Position numbers and translations under genes: made by a program. A DNA stretch of 64,000 bases from Bryoerythrophyllum caledonicum (Eukaryota > Streptophyta > Bryopsida > Pottiales > Pottiaceae), in NCBI GenBank assembly GCA_963971425.1, contig OZ020514.1, forward strand, positions 14,823,218 through 14,887,217, given 5' to 3'. Below are positions 31,956 to 43,116 of this stretch, piece by piece. Position 1 is the stretch's first letter; each line of letters starts with the position of its first letter. The notes beneath the pieces were generated by a model that was not told where the DNA came from, ran no database searches, and saw only the letters and a program-made list of their open reading frames with translations.

Positions 31956-32838
31956 CACACTTTAGCTTGAGCAGAGCTAAAGTGTGGCCAAGAGCGCACA
32001 CTGTTGGCTACACTTTAGCTCGAGTCAAGCTAAAGTGCGGCCAAAGACGCACTAGACCAATACACTTAAGTTCAAATTGAGCTAAAATGTATAGGCCAAG
32101 TGCATCTTTGGTCGCATTTTAGCTCGACTCGAGCTAAATTGGCGTTGATATCTACTCTCAAATCCCAACTCTTGAAGGGAATATCCCAAATTTCTTATGA
32201 GCCACTACACTTTAGCTCGAGTCGAGCTCAAGTGTGAAACAAATCACCTAAACCAGAATCCAAACACCACAACATATAGAGCTTTAAACAATTTAAAAGT
32301 TAAATTTGCCGATGGATGCTCATAACGTTCATCGAGACCTCCCAATGGCACACACATTTCTGCTCGTGTCTGCTTCTTGTGCAATTTCAAAATTTCCAAC
32401 CACTTGGGAACCATACTATTTAAGGATTGTGAGTACTTGGATCGGTTAATAAGTTGTTGCTCGGTTTATAAGATTGCATGGGAATAGGTTCAAGAATAAG
32501 CATTGTGTTTATCAATGCTTGTCTCAGTCATAGTTGCACGACAAATAGACGCGAGTTAATTCATAGGGTCTAAGGAAGTTTTCCAAATGACAATTTTGTG
32601 TAGCAAAGTTATACTGACATACTTTGAATCAGGGTACACTTTAGCTCGAGTCCGTAGAGCCATATTTTGGTACGGAAGTCTATGTGATGTGGATCTAAGT
32701 TAAATTTTAGTATGGAAGTCTATGTGATGTGGTTATAATTTACGGATGTAGTCTAGGAAGATAACAATCACATTAAGTTGCCCTTTGTGACAACCACTGA
32801 GTCCGTAGAGCCATATTTGTTTACTATTGTAGTGAACA
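31956..32838. repeat. B-type palindromes and spacer before cluster B
   Basis: Palindromes with arms CACTTTAGCTCGA and TCGAGCTAAAGTG occur at about 31,956, 32,011, 32,114 and 32,208, with half copies near 32,060 and 32,637. A direct repeat GGAAGTCTATGTGATGTGG occurs twice at about 32,682-32,740, and GAGTCCGTAGAGCCATATTT also recurs. The block ends at the first ATG of cluster B. Confidence 0.6.
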
Positions 32839-33951
32839 ATGTTGAGGCTCCTTTCTCTATCGAGGATTGTATCGAGAAACCTTGGGGCGTCTAAATTCGA
32901 TGAAGTAGTGGCTCAGATCGACCACAAAATCTCAATAAAGAAATGGGAGAATAGTAGTGGTCAGCCACTTAAAGCAAAGGTTGTAGCGAATAAACTCCGC
33001 GTCATTCTATCTAGAATGAATACCCTTGCCGCTCTAGAGAAGGCAAAGACAATCGCGGATAGGCGCCCTATATCGATTTCGATAGTTTCAGGGGCCTCGA
33101 CCAGTAGCTAGGAGTTAAGCCAAGCTACGGTACTGAATAGAACACATGGCGCAAAAACAAGCAGAAGCACCCTGCGCAACACGCTTTCCTCTTCCCTCGT
33201 CAAGAGGCGTTTTGCTGCCAAGAAGTCGGAGAGCTCTACCAGGAAGAAGACGAAGCTCCTCGTGGAGGAGGAGTTGGCCAATTCAATGGCTTCTGCACTC
33301 TCGGAGCTCCCTAATGTGCTCGAGTATGGAGAGACAGTCGACCACACCAACGACCTAGAAATTTACCAAAAATTCTCGACGGAGTGTTAGGGCTGCTTCT
33401 TCCTTAGAGACAGAAAGTAGAAGTTTGAGCTCGACATTATGAGGTTGTTCAATGCACCCCCGAAGTGGACAATCCGTGCATTCAAACCTCGAGGCATGGA
33501 GAAGTTGATGCATTATTACATCAAAATGCTCGACAAGTCGCAGAAGCCGACTCTCTACATCATTTTCAAGCTTGATGTTATGCCAACGCAGGTTGAGGAC
33601 ATCAACAACTGTGATTTTTATTTCATCAACAACCAGCATAGCATTGGAGCATCAAAGGCGATGATAAACGGCAACGTCCCGGAGCAAATAAGGAAGCACT
33701 TCTAAACCTGGCAGTGTTTCAGTGTCTAGACGCAGGATCCGGAGAAGCTGAGGAAGATTTCTAGGTATTATAATTGCGTAAACCACTTAGTCCAGTTCAA
33801 GTCGACGTGGGCAACTAATATCCTCGACTCTCGGGCTTTGTGGATCCACGCTGAGAGACCAATGCCGAAGCACTCCGCCGTGGGCATTCGCGAGTCTCAC
33901 AGGTTACGGCAAAGAACGGCAATGGAGTTTGCAAATGACAAGAAATTCGAG

Positions 33952-34181
33952 GTAATATTTTCAAACCAAGCTCAGGCACGTTAGTTCGAGTCGAGCTAAC
34001 GTGAAAGTATGCACCGTATCTGTATAGTGTTGTATTCTAATTCAAATCGATTACATTGTATATTCTAAGGTTGCAAGTTAGCTCGAGTCGAGCTAACTTG
34101 CAACTAACGCGCTGTGCTTGACTTGATAATCTTTTACTCTAATTTATTAAACTTATTCAACCCTATGTCTGTTATGTGCAG
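33952..34181 (+). repeat. Intron 1 of cluster B with two long palindromes
   Basis: The intron runs from GTAATATT to TTATGTGCAG. A 27-bp palindrome with arms CACGTTAGTTCGA and TCGAGCTAACGTG lies about 23 bases after the donor. Another, with arms CAAGTTAGCTCGA and TCGAGCTAACTTG, lies about 80 bases before the acceptor. The arms differ between copies but stay self-complementary, which suggests that pairing itself is maintained. Confidence 0.7.
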
Positions 34182-35549
34182 CCATTTCTTAACGGGGTTC
34201 GTGAGCGCTTCGCAATGATCGACGTGGCCAAGAGCCAGGCAGAGCTCAAGAAAGCCAGAAAGGCAAAGGTGCTCTCGAATACCAACGAGGTGAAGATCAT
34301 CACCGCGTCGGACGATACCTTCCAGCTCTGGTTGGAGGTCATCTCTTTGGCGGCGCACGGCAACCTCATCGAAGTCAATTCAAAATTAACGCCCTTGGCG
34401 AAGTTCAAGGACGCCAAATCTTGGATCCCGGAGAAGGATGGGATGCTCTCGCACGAGTTCTTTAAGTTTCTCGGCTACCAAAACCGAGGCTCATCACGCA
34501 AAAATGTGCAAGCACATTTTCAATTAATCACGGCCATCGCGGAAACAACCTTACTCTAAGGTGGTTGTGAAGGAGCCAACTTTTGTGCTAGAAGATTGTT
34601 ACACCGCCCGGGACTGGGACGATCGGAGGAAGAGAAAGGAGGTTGCTCGAATGGAGCTTCAAGTTATCAAGCTAGAGCTAGGCCTCTTCAACAGTGCTGG
34701 AGCGTACAATCGGTCCAACTAGCAGAAATTCAAGAAGGGCTACAACGCAAGCGAGGCTTCAAAGCGTGCCCTCTTGGATTGGGGTCCACCGAATTTGTAC
34801 TACACCGACACAAGGCACACCTAGTATCGCAACTACAAATGTGAGTATTTGTCTCCTTATGCAAAGGAGTTCTCCAAAGTCTTCCTCCATGTACGGTCGC
34901 AGTACGTTCCACCACAAGGGACCTTGCACTATCGTTCGTACAAGGCGCACACAAATTCGCTCAAGACGTGGCCCTTGGATTCCTGGCGCAACCTAGGCTG
35001 CAGCGTGAAGCTCAAGATCATTGATTTCCGAAACATCCTTAGTTTCTTTGGGAAGGAAAGGTCGTTGTTGGGAAACCCGTTCTTCGATGAATTCATGACA
35101 ATGTTTGCATTGAAAGGGTAGCCCTCCTTCACCAACCTTCCAGCCTGGCTCTTCATTTGCAGCAACGTGTAGTCTCTTTTTCAAGTGAAGGCGTTTGCAA
35201 AGGGCTTGTCATTGTGCCAAGTGTACAATGTGATGTAGTCGACGTACGTTCCCTCCGTGAAAGAGCGCTTGGGGAATTAGCCCCAAAGAGCAACAATGCT
35301 CCGGACCCTATTGGCCTCTTCTTCTTCTTCAAGAAAGAGCTCACGCAGATTCCAGCCGTGAAAAAGACCTATGCAGCTCTAGAGCATGTGTTGCACACAA
35401 AGCTTTGCAAGTAAAACAAGCTGGCGTACACAATGAACATGAACGAGTTGAGGATGGAGTTCTTCCTCAAGGTCCTAGAACTCTTCTACAATAGGGTGGA
35501 GGCAGTTGTCCAGTTGTTTGACGGGTCGAAATTACTTTTTGCGAGCGTG

Positions 35550-35836
35550 GTAAGTTCACTTACAGTTTAGCTCGAGTCGAGCTAAACTGTAGATCCCTTG
35601 ATGACTCGTGCATGGATTGTTTCAGAGAGCACCTTCTTCTGCAATGCGTATAGTAGCACTTTAGCTCGAGTCGAGCTAAAGTGCCGGCTTAGACTTGCAT
35701 GCTTTTGTATAGCAGTCAAAAATTGCATTATATCCCTTGAGTTTTCAATAGTTGAGGTGTGGTATCTCTATGCCTTAACATTCACTTTAGCTCGATTTGA
35801 CGTAAAGTGTAACTTGTCTTATCTATTCGTATGCAG
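35550..35836 (+). repeat. Intron 2 of cluster B with three palindromes
   Basis: It runs from GTAAGTTC to CGTATGCAG. Palindromes lie at about 35,563-35,590 (arms TACAGTTTAGCTCGA/TCGAGCTAAACTGTA), 35,656-35,683 and, degenerate, 35,783-35,810. As in intron 1, the outer arm bases vary together. Confidence 0.7.
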
Positions 35837-36962
35837 ATGTTGGATTTGGAGGCATTCTACATCTCGCACGACTCCGATGAAACGGACTTCGACGAAGCCG
35901 TGGAGGTCGCATTGACGCTGGACTGGGCCGATTTTGTCCTCGGTAGATATCACGTCAACAAGGAGGTCTTCCCGGAGCTTGGCAAGGCCGTTGCCAAGGA
36001 AAGGGAAAAGCGACTATTGACCTCGTCGATGAGGAGGATGTGAACCTAAGCCCCATGGGTGAGTGCCCAAGCTCGAGCACGGCCAATGCGGACAATGAAT
36101 CCCTTAACGACTTTGACAAGGCCACTTCGCTGGAGTTTCAGAGTGGCACTCGATCTATAGCAGTGGACATAATCGGTACCTCGCGGCAGCGACTCGAGTT
36201 CCCGGAGTAGGATTCATTGGATCTTTTAGATAGGCCTCATTCAGCTCCAACCTTGGGCGGGTCATTGGCTCGGCCTGCGGCCAAGAAGAGAAAGGTTGCC
36301 AGCGCGAGCGGCCGCTCTCCATTGGCTTCGGCCAGCATTGCTCAAGACGACAACTGGTTTATCAACCTCGAGAAGAAGCTTGAAGAGGAGGCCACCCAGC
36401 GGAAGTTGATGGAGCAACAGTTGGCGGAGCGTGACGAGGAGCTGAGGAGCCTGCAACTGAGGCCCGACGAAGAGATGAAGAGGGACCAAGAGCAGAGGCA
36501 TGTCGACATGATGCTCTTGTTGGAGAGATTCATGGCGGTTAAGTTGCCTGCTGCCGCCACGACACCACCCGCGGTTACCGGTGCGATCTCCTAGCCTTCC
36601 CTCTTAGCGGATGAAGGGACTGGAGGTTAGTCCCACGGTTCACAGCTACTGTCTCCGGCTGATTCCTCTCCCGTCTCCATGGCGGCGCAATTTCTTCTCG
36701 TTTCTTCATCCTTGTCGAACCCCCTCTCTTCCCCTTTGAAGTCGCCCGCTCGGTCCTTATCTTTCAAAGATGTCCCCAGATCATCATCGGGTTAGTGTGA
36801 TGTAGTTACGATTGTATAGGGACAAAACATTTAATAAATGTCCAATTTGGTACTCCCATTTTTTTGTTAATATTACAATGTTCAGCGAGCACTTCAGCTC
36901 GACTATAGCTAAACTGCTTGAAATCTAACGACTCTGCCTTGTATCACTGTCCTATGTGTTCA

Positions 36963-37265
36963 TCAGCTCATAGTTTGAAACTGTTGAATTTTCCAAGTTT
37001 GAGTTTTGGTAATGACTTGACCGCTCACCAACACATGGAAGAGGTCGTCTAAAGTGCAGTCCTTGTCATAGAAGAGGTCGTTCAAGCTTTGATCGTGCTC
37101 ATAGAAGGGATCAATCTTGATTCTGCTGTCTCGAAGCGACCTCTTCTTGTCCCGGAGCCACGCTCCCAAATGGTTGGGGGACACTTAGAACCCCTTGGCA
37201 ACATGCAGGGTTCGTTGGGATCAATGGGGATTTGAGACAAATTCCTGCTAGACGATGAAGTTCTC
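36963..37265 (-). pseudogene. Unrecognised coding fragment on the opposite strand inside cluster B
   Basis: The minus strand reads VSPNHLGAWLRDKKRSLRDS, then IDPFYEHDQSLNDLFYDKDC and TLDDLFHVLVSG, protein-like in composition, with open flanks broken by a few stops. It lies where an intron would be expected between the coiled-coil part and the FCP1-like part of cluster B. It could be a piece of another gene brought in by a transposon. I do not recognise it. Confidence 0.3.
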
Positions 37266-37401
37266 GAGGTATTCTTCTAATACTTCTCTCACTCTTCCTA
37301 GGACCCCCCCCCATTTGCCTCTTTCGTTCTACGTTTTGTTGACCCGTCGTTGTTAATGAATCTGTAGTAATATTGAACATTCTCTTGGCATTTTCAAACC
37401 A

Positions 37402-38197
37402 GGTTTGCGAGGCATCAATAAGTGTTGCCAGTAATCTAGAAGAAATACTAAGAGGCCTATCAGATATTGAGGGCAGGTGGTTGAATGTTGTGCTCGACCT
37501 CAATGGGATTCTATGCACGTATGAGCCTGGTTGGCAAGCCAAGGGATTCATGAACTTTGCCTCGTCTATACACTCGGCTTTGCTGCCGACCGAAGTAGGC
37601 CCTTAACTAGTCCAAGTGTGCCCATGTTGTGCTGAATTCCTAACGAAGTCGTCTAAGTTTGCCATCATCACGATCTAGAGTTCGATGATGACATCTACAA
37701 CCCCGCAGATATATAAATATCCTTTTCAGCATTGTCCTTCGTACCCTCTCAAGATCTTTGGTCAGGAGAATTGCGATAGGATTCCCAAGCGTAGAGTCGG
37801 TACCAAAACAATCTACATGAAGGAATTTGGCACTCAGAAGGACATCTTCTTGAAGACGTTATCGAACCATCTCTTCAATAGGTTGGGTTGTGAGTATACT
37901 CCGGAGAATACGCTTGTCATTGACGATAGCCCAATTAAACACATGCTCAATTTTCCGGAGAACGTCCTTCTACTTCCATCATGGTCCCACAATCATAATG
38001 GCGCAAGAGAGGATTCGGTACTGTTGGAGGAATTGTTGCCATATCTTTCTGACCTTCATCTATTTCCGGGTGGTCTAGCGCAGTATCATGCCGAAAATCC
38101 CTCGGACCGGGAGATGTTTTATAATGATCATAAGACGTGTCGTCAGTCTGCAATTATTTGGAACGCAATTCAAGCGTCTCAAAATTTCCGCTCTTAA
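37402..38197 (+). pseudogene. Cluster B FCP1-like domain
   Basis: After an acceptor TTTTCAAACCAG comes EASISVASNLEEILRGLSDI, then WLNVVLDLNGILCTYEPG (motif I, second Asp replaced by Asn as in A), KSSKFAIITI before SSMM (the conserved Trp is a stop), KIFGQENCDRIPKRRVGTK, DIFLKTLSNHLFNRLG and NTLVIDDSPIKHML (final DD present), then SWSHNHN. The order matches the intact gene of element A. A few stops interrupt the first third; the second half (37,685-38,197) is open to a TAA. Unlike A2 it joins a further tail (38,574-39,348). Confidence 0.6.
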
Positions 38198-38573
38198 TGC
38201 CGTTGGGAATGCTTAGATCTCTATCACACTCTAGTTTGGATAGGGCTAAATTGTATCGATTGACTGCAGCTCTATTTTGTAATATTTGTTGAATCAGCTT
38301 TTGTGTATATATATTTTTTGATAATACAAATCGAGATGTTTCACCACTTTGTTTGTTGTGCAGATTTGATATCTATTTTTTAAGTAATTTCATCTTATTT
38401 TGAATAACTAGAATTTTCATCTATTGTTCCGAGGTATGTGAGCGTTTCTTTGGTTGAAAATTCTACAAGATTGTGATTGTGGGGCGTCCGTGGATTCCTT
38501 GCAGAGCCCAAAGGAGTTTGCTCTTTCCTTTCGAAATAAAGGGCTTTTGTTGCACTCTGCAGCAACTGCGTAG

Positions 38574-39348
38574 TCAACCATGGATTATTTGACCATGGCA
38601 GTGGACGACGGAGTTGTTGAAAGCTCTGTTGCGCGGGAGCCAATTCATGATAGGATCAACTGCCCTTTGCATTTAGTGGCCTCGTTCAATTCGAGGGTCT
38701 CCGCGTCTGAATCTGAAAATTGTACTCCTGCAAAGCATATTCTTTATGACGGTTTAAGGGATGCTACTTACCCACACTTGCTCACGGTGCATTTTATGCT
38801 CACCTTCTAGTTATTGCACTATTAAGTTGTTCTTGCTTAGGCAATCTTGGTTCGTTGCTGAGCTCCATTGCACTCATGTAATTTAGCTTCATTTGAGCTC
38901 ATTTTATTTTGATGGATGGTAAATGTGCTCTGTGAATGTACCCTTCAGCATTTTAGCTCCATTCGAACTAAAGTGCACTTGGATGGATCTTAATGATATA
39001 CTTTTCATGTGTGCCGTATGGGAGTATTCAACCTAAAGTGTATTTGTTTGTGGCACCTATTGCGTAGGAACCATTTGGGATTGTATGTGGCACCTATTGC
39101 GTAGGAACCATTTGGGAAACGTCTCCGCCCCCACATTCTCTCAAAAAATACTGCTGGAAACAAATGTTCTCCTTCAGCTTCCAGCCGCCGCCACTACCTG
39201 TCCAAATCAAACATTGACAAGGTGGGTAGGCGGGATTTGCAGCGTCTTCTAGACAGTCCATTAATGCAAGAGAATGGTGCAACATGGACTCGGCAACGTC
39301 AAAGGGCTTTTTTGAAGACGCGTATAGAGGCTTATGGAGGAACTCCCT
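38574..39348 (+). pseudogene. Tail exons of cluster B
   Basis: The first exon-like stretch has MAVDDGVVESSVAREPIHDR and SENCTPAKHILYDG, matching KVDDGVVDSPPKRRAG and GNCTPKRQLYIYG at the same place in cluster C. After a spacer with B-type palindromes, a second stretch ends the gene: HYLSKSNIDKVGRRDLQRLL, DSPLMQENGATWTRQRQRAF, LKTRIEAYGGTP and TAG at 39,348. AATAAA follows at about 39,433. The function is unknown. The presence of this tail in B and C but not in A is a real difference between clusters. Confidence 0.45.
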
Positions 39349-39979
39349 AGACCATTTAATTAGTGATAAGACGATTGTGTTTTGCCTCGGGGTAAATAAG
39401 TGTTGTGTGTGATTTTTTTTGCATGAAGTATTGAATAAAGCTTGGATTAATGGTATATGCTTCTTTTACCGTTACCAATATTTTGGACATTTGGCTAATT
39501 TGGTCCCTCCATAGAATGAAATATAGTATTCTCGGTACATTGTCTTTATGCTTTGCACGTACAAATGTCTATATATATATTGATATTTCAAAGATCATAT
39601 ATCTTCAAAGTCATGGAAATCTCCCAATATAACAAATATGTTGTATGATGACATCAAACTCATAGTCAGTTATCCTCAATTTGAGAATAACCATCATAAA
39701 TAAGTTATCTAGTTATTAAATATCATACTTTTGATATCCTCGACTCGAGGATAACACCCTAGTAGGATATACCACCCATGTTGGGCAAAGTTTGAAGTGA
39801 CATCAAACCTTGATTCAGCTTATGAACTCATGCAATTTAATAATTATAATTTCATCGAATTACAACGAACAAATATCCGTTATCCTTGACTCGAGGATAA
39901 TTGCTATTTCATTGTCAATGGCCGTATTCGTACAATACTCAACATTTTCGAATTGGTGATTTCGAATGCACTAAAATTC

Positions 39980-41035
39980 TTTAGTACTATTCTCAAGTCA
40001 AGGATAAATCTATTAAGTATTTTCCTTTAAAATGATTCATCTCATCCGATTATGTGAGTTTAGGTTATCCTCGACCCGAGGATAATAGTGCTACAGTGAT
40101 TCCGTCATATGCGGAGTGTCATAGATAGAGATTTAGTTTATGTGCGAACAAGAACCGCTGCAATGCTCAATGGTCATTAACACTTAATAACGTGCCATGG
40201 GGAGACCTGTACTCTTGCACAAAAAGCAGAGGAGAAAACATTGAAATGACCGGTGCAACACAGGCAAAAAGAAAATGAAAATGATTTCAACCAACGTGCA
40301 AGAAATACAACCACAAAAGAAATACAACACACCTATAGTCCTTCCCTAAAAAACTATCCCAGACATTCGTGCCCCCAAAAAAGACCAAGAACAATATAAA
40401 CCAGTTGAGTATCTTACTACGCAGAGGCAAGAGCAAAAGCACAAAAGTGGAAGCGGAGGCAAGGCACAGAGAGCTTTAGAGAGGGAAGAGTTTGAAATGA
40501 GTTTTTCTTTAGTACTATTCTCAAGTCAAGGATAAATCTATTAAGTATTTTCCTTTAAAATGATTCATCTCATCCGATTATGTGAGTTTAGGTTATCCTC
40601 GACCCGAGGATAATAGTGCTACAGTGATTCCGTCATATGCGGAGTGTCATAGATAGAGATTTAGTTTATGTGCGAACAAGAACCGCTGCAATGCTCAATG
40701 GTCATTAACACTTAATAACGTGCCATGGGGAGACCTGTACTCTTGCACAAAAAGCAGAGGAGAAAACATTGAAATGACCGGTGCAACACAGGCAAAAAGA
40801 AAATGAAAATGATTTCAACCAACGTGCAAGAAATACAACCACAAAAGAAATACAACACACCTATAGTCCTTCCCTAAAAAACTATCCCAGACATTCGTGC
40901 CCCCAAAAAAGACCAAGAACAATATAAACCAGTTGAGTATCTTACTACGCAGAGGCAAGAGCAAAAGCACAAAAGTGGAAGCGGAGGCAAGGCACAGAGA
41001 GCTTTAGAGAGGGAAGAGTTTGAAATGAGTTTTTC
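39980..41035. repeat. Perfect 528-bp tandem duplication
   Basis: The block from TTTAGTACTATTCTCAAGTC to GAAGAGTTTGAAATGAGTTT is present twice in a row (39,980-40,507 and 40,508-41,035). I could find no difference by eye. Each copy includes two C-type palindromes. It is either a very recent duplication or an assembly artefact. Confidence 0.85.
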
Positions 41036-41589
41036 CAAGGGAAAGGCTGAATGTCGTGATGGACTTCGTTGCACAAAAAACGAAGGTGGGCGTGAAAGAC
41101 TTTTTCCAATGGTAGCATTTTTTGGGCGGGAAAACAATGTATATTTGTCACAATTTTTAAGCTGACGTTTCTAGGTTCTCGAGTCACTTCAATTTTGGAA
41201 TGCGACAAACCCAAATAAAACAAAATGAGATTCGTTTTGACAAAATTGGATTTTCTAATGAATGAAAAACCGAAAGTCATATTTGGTTTAACATGTAAAA
41301 ATTACCAAAAATCTGCTAAATTAGTTTTAAAAAAAAATGATTTAAAAATAAATGAACCTTATAAAATCATAATCGATTTAAAGAAAATAACTCTTAGAAT
41401 ATTAAAAACTTTAATCTATATAATTTTTTTCAGTATTGTTTTCAAATAAGAATTGAAGAAAATTTAATTTTGTCTTCAAAAAATTGTATATTCATTAAAG
41501 CTTTCTTCGTTTCATTAATAAAAAATAAATCTTTTATCAATTTTTTATCACTTTTAAGTAAGATGAGAAATGTTTTATATCACACACAA

Positions 41590-41690
41590 AAAGATGAAGA
41601 ACTCCGGTTCAAAGGGCCGGTGTGAATAAAGCGATTGTTTGTTCTACCACTAAGTCCATGTCCACCGAACTTATGTCACACACATATTTT
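41590..41690 (-). other. tRNA-like fragment, possible SINE head
   Basis: The minus strand reads GGACTTAGTGGTAGAACAAA and, about 30 bases on, CCCTTTGAACCGGAG. The first resembles a tRNA A box (TRGYNNARNNG-like TAGTGGTAGAAC) and the second a weak, imperfect B box. I could not fold it into a full cloverleaf, so it is at best a decayed tRNA-derived piece. Confidence 0.2.
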
Positions 41691-42208
41691 TCCATCAAAG
41701 TTGAGGAAGAAGTAGAAAAAATAAATTAATTTTGTCCACAATCTTTATAAATAAGTCAAACCTTAAATTAGATAATAAGAAAAATTCAATATAATATTTA
41801 TTTATTTTTAAACAAAAATCAATCTTGAATAACCTTAAAATATTTTTTAAATATTGGTTGAAATTGTTGTAGAATCTTAACCAAGCCTCTACAATATATC
41901 TTCACAAGTTTGGTATAAAAGAACACCAAACAATTAGATAAACCAAAATATCAATTATTGGAAAAATTAAACGTAAGACAAAGAGAAATTATAGACCAAG
42001 ATAGAAAACTATAAATAGTATCAATATTCTTAAATATCATATTGTTATAGCCTTGATTTTAAAAACAACCAATTGTTGTTAAATCATTCCATGTTTTTAA
42101 AAATGTATATTTCATAATACTTTTATAAAAACTATAATGAAATGTTTTTATAAAATATTAGATGAAATTAAAGTTTGTGCTCGTTCTAGCTCTTGTAGGA
42201 AATCTATA

Positions 42209-43116
42209 CTTAACCCCTAAAGGCCAAAATCTCCTTGAAGGAGATTTCTTGAGTCTTGGCAATTACCCATGATTTGAAATATATATAATTATATTTTAAA
42301 CTTTAATACTTGATTTTCATTGGTCAAAGCTCTATAGAGGTGTTTTTATTGTGTTTCTTGGATTTGTGGATTGAATGTTAGTACCACTCAAAGTAAAAAA
42401 TATAGACTCCGCGCAGCTCCAAAATTTTCGTAGAAGTTTCTATTGACGTTTAGATTTTTCACACATATTAATAATATTACCCCTTTTGAAGATGTCCAAA
42501 AACAAAATTTGTCTTTGAGTTTAAACATAATTTTAACCCAAATCAAAGATTTTCACACATTTTTTAGCAAAAAATACAAAAACATCTTTTTTTCCTCATA
42601 AACCTTATAGATCCTCATAATTTTTTAGTTTTTTTTATTCTACTACAAGATGTGAAGTTAACCTTGTAAGTGACAGTGTCCATCGATATTCTAAATCATA
42701 TTTAGTTCAAAAAAACCATAAAACATGAATAATTGAACTTTTCTGAACTCCCATTCTTTCCATAATATTTTTGAATATGCTACACTCTTCTACCTTTGAA
42801 TATTGGTGTACAAGGAACTAAAATCATGCTAAACATAATGGTAATGCATTAAGAATCCCATAAATAGTGCAAATATTCAATAACAAGTGAAGTCAAAGTT
42901 TGTTGATCCACTCAACGTTGGGAGGAAATCTTTCAATTGTTGCGGTAAATGTCAATGAATTTTTGTAAGTAGATTATTTGATAAGTATTTTTTAAGATCC
43001 TACGGTAAAATTTAGAAATACAGTATTTGTTTTCTTCTTTACTCATTGCACTAGAATCAACAGTTTACAAGCGATTTTGGTGTAAAATTGACGAGGAACT
43101 TTTATTGGGGTTAAGT
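42209..43116 (-). mobile_element. R1 element, inverted copy
   Basis: The ends are CTTAACCCCTAAAGGCCA at the left and, inverted, CTTAACCCCAATAAAAG at the right. TA lies on both outer sides (TA-CTTAACCCC and GGGGTTAAG-TA), so TA may be the target duplication. The interior is collinear with the reverse complement of 2,130-3,059. It encodes no protein. Confidence 0.65.

Larger units (their letters stand above)
29228..32832. mobile_element. Possible left block of region B bounded by CACTACAA ends
   Basis: TGTTCACTACAAAAATCCC at the left and, inverted, TTGTTCACTACAATAGTAAA at the right match for eleven bases (TGTTCACTACA plus A) and loosely beyond (TACGGA in both). The block holds B-type palindromes near both ends and the D3 fragment. 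No identical 3-bp target duplication is visible, so it may be a decayed CACTA-like element, or part of a larger element B whose true ends I did not find. Confidence 0.3.
32839..36793 (+). pseudogene. Cluster B, first gene: QH-core protein with coiled coil
   Basis: Exon 1 (32,839-33,951) starts at ATG and stays in one frame for 371 codons, interrupted only by in-frame TAG/TAA codons. It has YFINNQHSIGASKAMI and TQDPEKLRKISRYYN, the counterparts of cluster A and C. Intron 1 is 33,952-34,181 and joins in phase 0. The middle part has ARDWDDRRKRKEVARMEL, matching EEWANHRKRKRIVLREL in C, and LRMEFFLKVLELF before GSKLLFAS, matching LRMEFYLDNL and GSKLLLAS in C. Intron 2 is 35,550-35,836. The last part has KKRKVASASG (basic, possibly nuclear targeting) and a coiled coil NLEKKLEEEATQRKLMEQQL. 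About ten stops and a few frame changes make it a dead copy. Confidence 0.5.

Noticed and set aside
32839-33951. A genetic code where TAG and TAA mean glutamine, suggested by a long frame interrupted only by these codons
   Set aside because: Alignment with clusters A and C puts conserved Trp at one TAG (VW-x-x-DP) and at stops in both FCP1-like copies (IWSS). Cluster C has many TGA interruptions at Arg positions, and the intact gene at 25,989-27,788 uses an ordinary frame. Base-change decay explains all of this better.
39603-39610. A target duplication for element C
   Set aside because: The bases outside the two ends (CATATAT and GTAAATG) do not match, so I do not claim one.
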